From JADJPL01 sp049315745 (GTDB lineage: Bacteria; Bacteroidota; Bacteroidia; Chitinophagales; Saprospiraceae): DNA of 12,308 bases. Below, piece by piece: positions 1 through 6,562 of the stretch. Within the stretch, counting starts at the first letter, position 1. Every line of letters begins with the position of its first letter. The stretch is from positions 1 through 12,308 of the forward strand of contig JBMOJO010000103.1 of assembly GCA_049315745.1 (NCBI GenBank), written 5' to 3'. The position numbers were made by a program, and so were the translations under genes. Below the pieces are notes generated by a model, which was not told the DNA's origin, made no database searches, and was given only the letters and a program-made list of their open reading frames with translations.

Positions 1-302
1 AAAACGCCGCCGCGCCCGATTGATTTACCGTGATCGTCACCGAGGGTACCCCGGTACCGCTCAGCGTAACCGTACCGCTGCGCACGCTATTTGCCGTATT
101 CGCTTCTGCTGTGAGTGTCAGCGTACCATTCCCGCTGCCGCTGCCGCTGCTCAACGTCAGCCACGAAAGGCTTTCGCTCGCCGTCCAACTAATATTTGAG
201 CTGATGCTCACATTTTGCGCGCCTCCCCCCGAAACAAAATTCAAGGTCGTCGGAGTTGCCGTCAAAAACGCCGCCGCGCCCGATTGATTTACCGTGATCG
301 TC
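1..302 (-). repeat. Tandem BACON-module repeat, 264-bp period
   Basis: Bases 1-38 are identical to bases 265-302, an offset of 264 bp or 88 codons, the length of one BACON module. The shared stretch encodes the module junction (TITVNQSGAAAF). The rest of the two modules is similar in protein but less so in DNA. The array continues beyond the left edge. Confidence 0.85.
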
Positions 303-2446
303 TGCGCTGCTACTCCGGCGCCTGAAATACTAACCGTACCATTGCGGGCGGAAGTACTGGTATTCTGATCTGCCTGAACATTAATTGTGCCATTATTCGA
401 GCCGCTCGCAGGCGTTACCGATATCCAGCCCAACGATTCGGAGACCGTCCAGGCGACATTGGACGTAATCGAAGCAGCTTTAGTTTCCCCTGCGGCTACA
501 AAACTCAGCGAAGCAGGCGAAACAGCAAGTGCGGGTGCAGGTGCGGAAATATTGATGCCATAGTCTTCGACATCGCGATAATTCGAAGAAGTTGCGCAAG
601 GGCTTTCCCCGGCATTTAACGACAATGCCACCCGCATACGCGTGACCCCGGAAGCTGCGCTGGCAGGAATTGCGATCGTTCCGGAAAATCCAGTACCTGC
701 AGAAGTACTTTTTGACGCCGACTGGGCAAGGACATTCTCCCCGGCATCATTAAAATCATTATCCTGGTTGAAGTCAATCCAGACAGACCAATAATAAGTA
801 CTTCCCTGGGAATTGCTGTTATTTCCGGAGAGCAGGGTAATCGGGTAAGATTGGCCCTTATTCACTGCTGCCACCGTTGATGTATAATTAGCATACCCAT
901 AATCAGCCTCTGAAGCCCCCGAGATATTGGAAAAATCCACCCTTTTGATCCAATCGCCGAATGCGATGCCATAGGAATAGCAGTATGGGTCCCCGCAACC
1001 ATCTGTCGAAAAGGACAACTCCGGTGACCAATCGCTAAAGGAGGACCCGCACACTGCCCGCACCTGAAAAACATGCGGTGTGCATGGCGGCCGCACAGCG
1101 CTGAGAACATTTGTGCCCGACCAGGCATCGTTTGTTACCCATGATGCATCAGCTGTACGTTTATATCGCCAGCTATAGGCGGTTGCCCCTGCGACGGTAT
1201 TCCACCCGGCGGCAAACCAGGAGTAATCTTTTCCGAGCAGCGACAAGTTGGCCGGGACACTACAGGGTACCGGCGTACCGGATTGAGACAGTGAAATCGT
1301 TTGGGAGGAAACGCCGCTACCGGAGACTGTAATCGTACCACTGCGGCTTGAAGTAGTGGTATTCTCCGTAAAAGATACGGTCACGACCCCATTATTACTG
1401 CCCGAGGCAGGGCTGACCGTCACCCAGCTCAAGGATTCGGTTACTGTCCAGTCAATATTTGAAGTCACGGAGAAGGTTTGGCTCTGCGCTGTGTTCCCCA
1501 CGCTCAGCGAAGTAGGCGAAACCGCGAGGAAAGCGGCGCCGCCGCAATTTCGGGTGGTGTACATGGTATTCAGGGAGGCGATATCCCCGGAGCTAAGCGT
1601 AGAGCGCTGACCAATAGTCGTTCCTGCGGGTGCGGGCGGGCTTTTCACCTGGATCGTTGGGCTGCCATTTTTGGTAAAATAATGGGTCCCGTAGTGCATG
1701 ATCGAGGCATAATCATAAGCCCCGACACTGGTAATCCCGGTCCCGCCTATTTCAAAATTACCTTCTTTGCCCGCCTCGATATTATCGAAAAGGATCGTCA
1801 CGTAGGTATCGCGGTCATTTCTCGACTGTTCGTGCCACATCCCTGCCGCATGGCATATTTCGTGGATGGTAGCCCCAACCCCGCAGGCATCCACATTAAT
1901 TTCCTGCCTTCCCCCGATCATTCCGATATACGACCAGCAAGCCGGTTCATTGTCCACAAACTCCACATAATTGGTTTCCGAAGTACGCGGCACCATGCAG
2001 ATATTTGAGTTTGCGTTGACATGGTTGATTGCATTATTTATCTGGGAGACGCTTGAATGCCCCGGCTCGATCGTATAGGGGATCACACCGTTCGGCCAGC
2101 GATAGCTGGTATAGGAGATCATATTCCCCTTTTCCAGTTTCAGTTGCTCATAAGTTTCTTCCCGGAAGAGGACGATATCCCCATTCCAGAATACTTTGCC
2201 GTCCCGGATTTCCAGGGTCACCTGTCTGGGCGTATCGTCTCCGGGAAAACGCAGCAGCACCTTTTCCCTGCGTCCTTCAGCTTTTGAAGATACCTTGAAG
2301 TCTTTGGGCACAGGCGCCTCGAGCGGGATGGTATCCAGACATGCTGCCATACCGGCCCCGGCGCGGCCTGAACAAACAGGGCCTGTTGCCAGGCCTGTTA
2401 ACGGTATCAGAAAGAGGAGGAAAAAGGTGCGGAAAGCGTGTTGCAT
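1..2446 (-). CDS. Secreted astacin-like (M12A) metalloprotease with BACON, FN3 and GEVED modules (3' end outside window)
   Basis: The reading frame is open from an ATG at 2446 to the left edge: 815 codons, no stop, so the C-terminus is missing. Residues 1-20 are a type I signal peptide with a hydrophobic core (FFLLFLIPL). A propeptide-like stretch precedes the catalytic domain. The zinc motif HEICHAAGMWHE is at 195-206 (ligands H195, H199, H205; catalytic E196). The Met-turn SIMHYG has M250 and a Tyr at 252, as in astacins. Next come BACON 1 (about 307-394), an FN3-like domain (395-480), a GEVED domain (484-634, with WSVWIDFNQDNDF), BACON 2 (about 640-727) and BACON 3 (728 to the edge). All active-site residues are present, so it should be an active extracellular endopeptidase; substrate unknown. 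BACON and FN3 modules usually bind glycans or act as spacers. A T9SS sorting domain beyond the edge is plausible but not seen. There is no Shine-Dalgarno sequence before the ATG. Confidence 0.9.
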   Translation of the reverse strand, partial: MQHAFRTFFLLFLIPLTGLATGPVCSGRAGAGMAACLDTIPLEAPVPKDFKVSSKAEGRREKVLLRFPGDDTPRQVTLEIRDGKVFWNGDIVLFREETYEQLKLEKGNMISYTSYRWPNGVIPYTIEPGHSSVSQINNAINHVNANSNICMVPRTSETNYVEFVDNEPACWSYIGMIGGRQEINVDACGVGATIHEICHAAGMWHEQSRNDRDTYVTILFDNIEAGKEGNFEIGGTGITSVGAYDYASIMHYGTHYFTKNGSPTIQVKSPPAPAGTTIGQRSTLSSGDIASLNTMYTTRNCGGAAFLAVSPTSLSVGNTAQSQTFSVTSNIDWTVTESLSWVTVSPASGSNNGVVTVSFTENTTTSSRSGTITVSGSGVSSQTISLSQSGTPVPCSVPANLSLLGKDYSWFAAGWNTVAGATAYSWRYKRTADASWVTNDAWSGTNVLSAVRPPCTPHVFQVRAVCGSSFSDWSPELSFSTDGCGDPYCYSYGIAFGDWIKRVDFSNISGASEADYGYANYTSTVAAVNKGQSYPITLLSGNNSNSQGSTYYWSVWIDFNQDNDFNDAGENVLAQSASKSTSAGTGFSGTIAIPASAASGVTRMRVALSLNAGESPCATSSNYRDVEDYGINISAPAPALAVSPASLSFVAAGETKAASITSNVAWTVSESLGWISVTPASGSNNGTINVQADQNTSTSARNGTVSISGAGVAAQTITVNQSGAAAFLTATPTTLNFVSGGGAQNVSISSNISWTASESLSWLTLSSGSGSGNGTLTLTAEANTANSVRSGTVTLSGTGVPSVTITVNQSGAAAF

Positions 2447-2624
2447 AGCTGAGGGGATTTTAAAATTTAACTGATTCTGATCAACAAGGTCATCCCGAAC
2501 AGGTAGGGTTTTTTCGCCTTATGCTGAATTTTTCAGGGCAGATGTTGTACGTGATTCCCTTGGTAAGGGCTTTCGCATGGGAAAAACAGCATATTTTGGG
2601 AGGTTCGGCCCCGTCTCGACGGGT
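2447..2624. other. Intergenic spacer between msrB and the astacin-like gene
   Basis: This 178-bp gap contains only short hairpins: CTGAA/TTCAG near 2524-2536 and CCCTT/AAGGG near 2557-2569. A hairpin at 2610-2623 (CCCGTC, TC, GACGGG) is followed on the plus strand by a T-run, but that T-run is the antisense of the Lys codons ending msrB, so I do not call it a terminator. A TAAATTTT stretch near 2460 (minus) is one base off the Bacteroidota -7 consensus and lacks a well-spaced upstream element. Confidence 0.4.
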
Positions 2625-3164
2625 CTATTTTTTTGGAACGAACTTCAGGGAGACGGAGTTCATGCAATACCGAAGGCCGGTAGGTTTTGGCCCGTCATCA
2701 AAAACATGTCCAAGATGGCCGCCACAGCGGGCACAAAGCACTTCGACACGGGACATACCCAGAGAGGTATCTTCGACTTCTCTGATATGGGCTTTCTTAA
2801 ACGGCATGTAAAAGCTTGGCCAGCCGGAGCCCGAATCGTATTTGGCCACCGAGCTGAACAGCGGCAGCCCACAGCCCCGGCAGGTATAGACCCCTTCCGA
2901 TTTATACTTGTTGTATTCCCCGGAAAAAGCCCGTTCGGTACCGGCTTTGCGCAGCACATAGTATTCCTGCTCGCTCAGGGATTTTTTCCATTCGGCATCC
3001 GTTTTGACCACTTTTTCCAGTTTTTCGCCATTGAGGCCCTCGAATATCGCCCCTTGTTTATTCTGGGCGGGCTTTGGCTTATCGCCGGAGGGTTTCTGAG
3101 CCTGGCTGCCGGAGATCACGAGGAAAGCGAAAAAAAAGCACAATAAAAACCGCATGACTAACAT
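2625..3164 (-). CDS. msrB: Exported peptide-methionine (R)-S-oxide reductase MsrB
   Basis: MsrB reduces the R-epimer of methionine sulfoxide in oxidised proteins. The 179-residue product begins with a signal peptide (MLVMRFLLCFFFAF, cleavage probably after SQA) and a short Lys/Pro-rich linker, then one MsrB domain from about residue 55 to the end. Zinc ligands are two CxxC pairs, C95/C98 (CRGC) and C144/C147 (CARC). The substrate-pocket motif SGWPSF and the catalytic Cys of RYCMNS (C167) are present. I see no obvious resolving Cys in the domain. The signal peptide places it in the periplasm or outside, where it would repair envelope proteins and need an exported reductant. I chose the ATG at 3164; one at 3155 is equally possible. 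The frame stays open to 3254, but that part lies inside a palindromic repeat and is not believable protein. It is a single domain, without the common MsrA fusion. Confidence 0.93.
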   Translation of the reverse strand: MLVMRFLLCFFFAFLVISGSQAQKPSGDKPKPAQNKQGAIFEGLNGEKLEKVVKTDAEWKKSLSEQEYYVLRKAGTERAFSGEYNKYKSEGVYTCRGCGLPLFSSVAKYDSGSGWPSFYMPFKKAHIREVEDTSLGMSRVEVLCARCGGHLGHVFDDGPKPTGLRYCMNSVSLKFVPKK

Positions 3165-3187
3165 TTTTTGGATAAAAGAAAGAATAA

Positions 3188-3352
3188 CCTGAGGTTGTGT
3201 CAAAACTCTTTTGCCGCCTGCGGCGGCAGAATATTCTTCTGAGCGACACGTCATTTTCGAGATTTCGCTTCGCGAAATCTCGAAAATGACGTGTCGCTCA
3301 AAATATAATTCGGCGCGAAGCGCCGTAAAAAACCTTTTTACACAACCCCAGG
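3188..3352. repeat. Nested palindromic element, copy 1 (165 bp)
   Basis: The ends are imperfect inverted repeats: CCTGAGGTTGTGT at 3188-3200 against ACACAACCCCAGG at 3340-3352. Inside, in order, are a GC hairpin (GCCGCC, loop TGC, GGCGGC), the palindrome AGAATATTCT, a perfect 29-bp stem with a TTC triloop (3240-3300), and a second hairpin CGGCGC, loop GAA, GCGCCG (3311-3325). The same plan occurs at 9461-9673. The right end sits 1 bp from the stop codon of the upstream membrane-protein gene, and the element occupies the msrB leader. There is no coding content, and no clear target-site duplication. It looks like a non-autonomous mobile or structural repeat; the family is not recognised. Confidence 0.85.
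3240..3300. repeat. Perfect 29-bp inverted repeat with TTC triloop
   Basis: The left arm is 3240-3268, the loop is 3269-3271 (TTC), and the right arm is 3272-3300, with every base paired. The apex reads GCTTCGC, i.e. GCGAAGC on the minus strand. This is the core of copy 1 of the nested element. Confidence 0.95.
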
Positions 3353-3353
3353 T

Positions 3354-3821
3354 TTATTTTTTTTTCCTGTTTTGCCTCAAACGGGGCCTGTTCCACTCTT
3401 CCCGCTGGGCAAAATCAACAATCTTGCGCATGAAGGCCATCATCCCCAGGAAAATCAGATAGCCGATCGTCACGACGACATATATCCAGCGATAAGATCC
3501 TGCCTGCGCAATGGAGAGCCCGGATATTGCCCAGGCCATCAGCCCATTGGAAGCTGCAAGCGCCATAAAAGCGTACATTGCCCGCCCCCAATACCTGACC
3601 ATATTCGCGGAGGTGAGGGAGGAGACGCTATTAAAAACGGCGAAGCAGAGCATCAGGGAAGCCGCTGTCATCCAGGGAAAGCGCTCGCCTGGCGTCATGA
3701 AGCCCGCAGACTTCACCAGACCTGCCACCCCGTTGATCAGCACAGCTGCTAAAAACGCTGCGCCGGCCTGGTAGAAAGGGTCATAGACACGATCAAAAAA
3801 AGTATTCTTTTCATGTACCAT
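3354..3821 (-). CDS. Four-helix integral membrane protein, unknown function
   Basis: This 155-residue protein is not one I recognise. It has four hydrophobic segments at about 17-37, 49-69, 82-103 and 111-131, separated by short polar loops. The C-terminal tail is basic (RPRLRQNRKKK), which by the positive-inside rule puts both termini in the cytoplasm. There is no signal peptide and no motif for catalysis or transport that I can name. The ATG at 3821 is the only sensible start and has no Shine-Dalgarno sequence. The stop codon is 1 bp from the boundary of the palindromic element at 3188-3352, so that element lies between this gene and msrB on the same strand. Composition matches its neighbours. 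The frame is probably a real gene because it is hydrophobic throughout with regular helix spacing. Confidence 0.75.
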   Translation of the reverse strand: MVHEKNTFFDRVYDPFYQAGAAFLAAVLINGVAGLVKSAGFMTPGERFPWMTAASLMLCFAVFNSVSSLTSANMVRYWGRAMYAFMALAASNGLMAWAISGLSIAQAGSYRWIYVVVTIGYLIFLGMMAFMRKIVDFAQREEWNRPRLRQNRKKK

Positions 3822-4207
3822 ACGAAGTATTTATAAGACGGTTTCATGGGCGGCGGCCCTTGTATTGGTATCTGTTCGTCGTCAATTGTCAGGCTGTAGG
3901 CGGATTGACAAGTCTATGTATGGAGCAGGGCTGTCGCACAAGTGTTTGGTCGCCTTCGGCGGCGAAATATGCTTTAGATGGAGGCCGTCGCATCAATCAT
4001 GATTGGGCGCTTCGCGCCGAGTAAGCGTCTTGAAGCACGCCTGGTGCGTTGATCTTGCCTCACCAAATCAACGCATCAGGTGTGCTTTGAAACTAAAGTT
4101 TCGTCATCGAAGGTGGCAAAACATTTGCCGTAGAGCCTTTAGTTGAAGGCGTTCTGGCTATACGGAACAGTTGTTTCGATCGTCTGAGTTAATCCTGCGA
4201 AGAACAC
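3822..4207. other. Gene-free stretch with a dense array of hairpins
   Basis: No coding region is seen here. From about 3951 to 4150 short and long inverted repeats follow closely: CGCC/GGCG with a TTC loop (3951-3961), the palindrome CAATCATGATTG, GGCGC-TTC-GCGCC (4006-4018), a 21-bp stem (4033-4053 with 4067-4087), GAAACT-AA-AGTTTC (4089-4102) and GGCAAA-ACA-TTTGCC (4115-4129). The segment around 3948-3972 resembles the GC hairpin plus AATAT motif of the nested elements at 3188 and 9461. About 3822-3940 shows nothing recognisable. Confidence 0.6.
4033..4087 (+). repeat. 21-bp imperfect inverted repeat, possible structured RNA
   Basis: The left arm is 4033-4053, the loop is 13 nt, and the right arm is 4067-4087. 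Only two positions deviate from perfect pairing (4039 with 4081, 4044 with 4076). Both are G-U in a plus-strand RNA but C-A mismatches in a minus-strand RNA. Three further plus-strand pairs (two of them wobble) extend the stem outward. This asymmetry is why I assign the plus strand. Confidence 0.6.
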
Positions 4208-5170
4208 CTACATGCCTACAACAAAGCCGGGCAATCGGTACTGTTCGCGGATTTGCAGCAAGTAGCGTTCTGCTTCGATACGGGTTTGGAAATTTCCGGC
4301 AATCAACCGGAAAACAGGGGCGTTATTGGTGTCTGTCCCTTCTTGTACGAACACCAACGCGATCCCTAACCCTGCGATGGTAGCTGCCTGGCGCTCTGCA
4401 TTGCCGATATTGGCGAATGCCCCAAGCTGTACACCATACCCGCCAACTCCCCTGGCAATCCGGGTGACCGTGCCGTTGACCGGTGCATAAGCGGGCGACA
4501 GCGTTCCCAACCCCCTTTCGTAAGCCGAGGGCACAGGGGTTTGACTGGTTGCAGCCGGCATGGCATAGTCAGGAGACCTCCCTGGCATGGCAGCATATTC
4601 ATACGGCTGGACGGGCATTGCTGCGGCAGGGGCGGTTTTAGGGAGCAACTCACGGCTTGTCGGCATTGCGGGGTTGGGTTCGGCGCGTTTTTCCGTCAGT
4701 CCGGAAGGTACGTAGGGCCTTGCAGGTGAGCGTGCCGTCAGTTCATATTCGTACGCCGCAGGGCCGGTAGCGGTTACTGGAGCGGGCAGGCCGTCCGGGC
4801 CCACAGGTTCCACCTGTACCCTGGCTTTGCCGGCTTGGTCCAAACCGATTGACATGGCAGCCGCCAGGGAGAGGGAGACGACGAAGCCGTCCTGAAAGGT
4901 AGCTTTATCATTTACCCGGACGGTCACCGAGGCGCCATTGTCCAGACGCGTAATTTTCAACAGTGTGCCGAATGGATGGGCGCGATGGGCACAGGTAAAG
5001 TTCCCCCTGTCGTACAGCTCGCCGGAGGCAGTTGGCCTTCCGTGCAGGTCATCCGCATAATAGGCGGCCAGGCCGATTTCCCTGTACTGGGCATACGCCT
5101 GTGCAGAGGCAGCAGGCAGCAATGCGTACAGGAGTGCGTATTTTATCACCCATTGGCGAAGGGACTGCAT
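4208..5170 (-). CDS. rlpA: RlpA-like double-psi beta-barrel protein with C-terminal SPOR domain
   Basis: This protein has 320 residues from the ATG at 5170; an upstream in-frame Met at 5242 would put extra residues before the signal peptide, so I prefer 5170. The signal peptide covers residues 1-27 (hydrophobic core YALLYALLPAASA) and has no lipobox. Residues 32-120 are the RlpA double-psi beta-barrel: ASGELYD, AHRAHPFGT and VRVNDKATF keep the Glu, His (H62) and Asp (D88) that match the lytic transglycosylase cluster of the family. The usual DLS motif that follows reads SLS here. A Pro/Ala/Tyr-rich linker (about 125-240) leads to a SPOR domain (243-320), which binds glycan strands lacking stem peptides at division sites. 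The expected role is peptidoglycan cleavage or binding at the septum. ftsY lies 114 bp upstream on the same strand. Confidence 0.88.
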   Translation of the reverse strand: MQSLRQWVIKYALLYALLPAASAQAYAQYREIGLAAYYADDLHGRPTASGELYDRGNFTCAHRAHPFGTLLKITRLDNGASVTVRVNDKATFQDGFVVSLSLAAAMSIGLDQAGKARVQVEPVGPDGLPAPVTATGPAAYEYELTARSPARPYVPSGLTEKRAEPNPAMPTSRELLPKTAPAAAMPVQPYEYAAMPGRSPDYAMPAATSQTPVPSAYERGLGTLSPAYAPVNGTVTRIARGVGGYGVQLGAFANIGNAERQAATIAGLGIALVFVQEGTDTNNAPVFRLIAGNFQTRIEAERYLLQIREQYRLPGFVVGM

Positions 5171-5284
5171 AACGAAGTGATTTACCCCAAAGGAACGAAA
5201 AAAAACCGAGAATGTTATCCCTGTAGATCCCTGTTGACACAAAAAACTTTATTCCGGGAAACACTTTGGCGCCTCGCGGCCACG

Positions 5285-6238
5285 TCAGTCGAACAAGGCC
5301 TTCACGAAATGCGTCTTGTCGAAAACCTGAAGTTGGTCTATCCCTTCCCCTACCCCGATAAATTTGACAGGTACTTTGAATTGATCGGAAATCCCGATCG
5401 CGACCCCACCCTTTGCCGTCCCGTCCAGTTTTGTCAACACCAATGCTGTGACCTCGGTAGCTTCCGTGAAGCGCCGAGCCTGTTCGATAGCATTTTGGCC
5501 GGTCGTGGCATCGAGTATGAGCAGTACATCGTGTGGGGCGCCTTCCATTTTTTTGCTGATAGAGCGTTTAATTTTAGTCAGCTCCTGCATCAGCGGTGTT
5601 TTGGTATGGAGGCGGCCGGCGGTATCAATAATTGCGACATCGCAATTATTTGCGAGGGCATACTGAACGGTTTCGAAAGCCACGGCTGCCGGATCGGTAC
5701 CCATTCCTTTGCTAAAGAAATCGCAGCCAACCCGCTGCGCCCAAATTTCCAGTTGCCCGACAGCAGCTGCGCGGAAAGTATCCCCTGCGCCGATGACCAC
5801 TTTTTTCCCTGCTTGTTTGAATTGATAGGCCAGTTTGCCAATCGTAGTCGTCTTGCCTACCCCATTGACCCCCACTACCATGATCACATAAGGCTTTGGG
5901 GCGGCGGGCAAATCGAAAGAAAAAATATCCGGACGATTGTTTTCGGAAAGCATCTGGACGATTTCGTCGCGCAGGATATTGTTCAGCTCGGAGGTGCCCA
6001 TATATTTATCGCGGGCCACCCGTTTTTCGATACGGTCAATGATTTTGAAAGTAGTTTCTGCACCGACATCCGCCCCGATGAGCAGTTGCTCCAGATTGTC
6101 CAGCACCTCTTCGTCCACCGTAGATTTTCCAGCGATGACCCTGGACAGTTGGCTGAAGAAACCCGCTTTGGTTTTTTCCAGGCCTTGATCGAGATCTTCT
6201 TTTTCTTTTTTGGAGAAAAGTTTGCCAAAAATGCTCAT
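5285..6238 (-). CDS. ftsY: Signal recognition particle receptor FtsY
   Basis: FtsY is the SRP-receptor GTPase that docks ribosome-nascent-chain/SRP complexes at the inner membrane. The 317-residue protein has a short charged N-terminus in place of the long acidic A domain of the E. coli protein, then the NG domain. Seen motifs: G1 GVNGVGKT (123-130), DTFRAAA (153-159), G3 DTAGRLH (205-211), LDATTGQNA (242-250), G4 TKLDG (269-273) and the closing GVGEGIDQL (296 onward). I chose the ATG at 6238 because the next in-frame Met upstream (6307) adds residues that do not resemble FtsY and lies nearer the terminator at 6322-6356. It is separated by that terminator from the ribosomal-protein genes, so it probably has its own promoter in 6239-6321. 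I could not fix one there; TAAATTTA near 6310 is one base off consensus. Confidence 0.97.
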   Translation of the reverse strand: MSIFGKLFSKKEKEDLDQGLEKTKAGFFSQLSRVIAGKSTVDEEVLDNLEQLLIGADVGAETTFKIIDRIEKRVARDKYMGTSELNNILRDEIVQMLSENNRPDIFSFDLPAAPKPYVIMVVGVNGVGKTTTIGKLAYQFKQAGKKVVIGAGDTFRAAAVGQLEIWAQRVGCDFFSKGMGTDPAAVAFETVQYALANNCDVAIIDTAGRLHTKTPLMQELTKIKRSISKKMEGAPHDVLLILDATTGQNAIEQARRFTEATEVTALVLTKLDGTAKGGVAIGISDQFKVPVKFIGVGEGIDQLQVFDKTHFVKALFD

Positions 6239-6321
6239 CTGACAATATTTTCGATGGTTTAGGTAATCCTGCCGAACCAGATCAGGTTGAGTGCCGCTAT
6301 CGTGCACCGTAAATTTAACAA

Positions 6322-6356
6322 AAAGAGGCTTTTCCTGTTGCAGGAGAAGCCTCTTT
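6322..6356 (-). terminator. Intrinsic terminator after DUF4295, before ftsY
   Basis: The 16-bp stem has arms 6322-6337 and 6341-6356 with a 3-nt loop and a single imperfect pair. On the minus strand it is followed by TTTTTGTT. It lies 29 bp after the DUF4295 stop and should end the rpmB-rpmG-DUF4295 transcript. Confidence 0.75.
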
Positions 6357-6385
6357 AGCTGAGCAAAAAAACCCGGGCGGGAATT

Positions 6386-6562
6386 TTATTTCAAATTAGC
6401 CAAAAAATCGTCTTTTTTGTCCTTGTGGATCATCTGGACTTTATAGCTGTAATTACCGGTCTTTGGGTCTTTCACACTGACGACGACCTTGATGAAGTCT
6501 TTACCCGAACCGACGTTAGCGGCACGTTGGGCCACCCTTGCGTTTTTTGATACTTTTGCCAT
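6386..6562 (-). CDS. DUF4295 family small basic protein (probable ribosomal protein)
   Basis: The product has 58 residues: MAKVSKNARVAQRAANVGSG..., then VKDPKTGNYSYKVQMI and a Lys/Asp-rich end DKKDDFLANLK. The MAK start and the K(D/S)PKTG-(A/N)-Y-(T/S) core match what I recall of DUF4295, a Bacteroidota family encoded right after rpmB and rpmG. That is also its position here. Size, basic N-terminus and operon partners all point to a ribosome-bound protein. I recall that the Flavobacterium johnsoniae ribosome structure revealed a new large-subunit protein, bL38, and I believe it is this family, but that link is from memory. The start is fixed by the ATG at 6562. A terminator follows the stop. 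Confidence 0.8.
   Translation of the reverse strand: MAKVSKNARVAQRAANVGSGKDFIKVVVSVKDPKTGNYSYKVQMIHKDKKDDFLANLK

Noticed and set aside
1..302. CRISPR-like repeat with regular spacing
   Set aside because: The identical 38-bp blocks are 264 bp apart and in frame inside a protein-coding module array; there are no spacers or cas genes.
2609..2637. Hairpin plus T-run on the plus strand
   Set aside because: No plus-strand gene ends here and the T-run is the complement of the Lys codons at the end of msrB.
3165..3254. N-terminal extension of MsrB to 3254, giving EYSAAAGGK-type peptide
   Set aside because: The same peptide (EYSAAAGGK) appears from the repeat near 9461-9520, so it is translation of the palindromic element. 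The signal peptide starts at 3164 or 3155.
4976..6262. A 428-codon open frame on the plus strand opposite ftsY and the RlpA gene
   Set aside because: Both minus-strand genes are certain from motifs. The plus frame has no recognisable domain and runs across two genes and their spacer, as expected of an antisense shadow.
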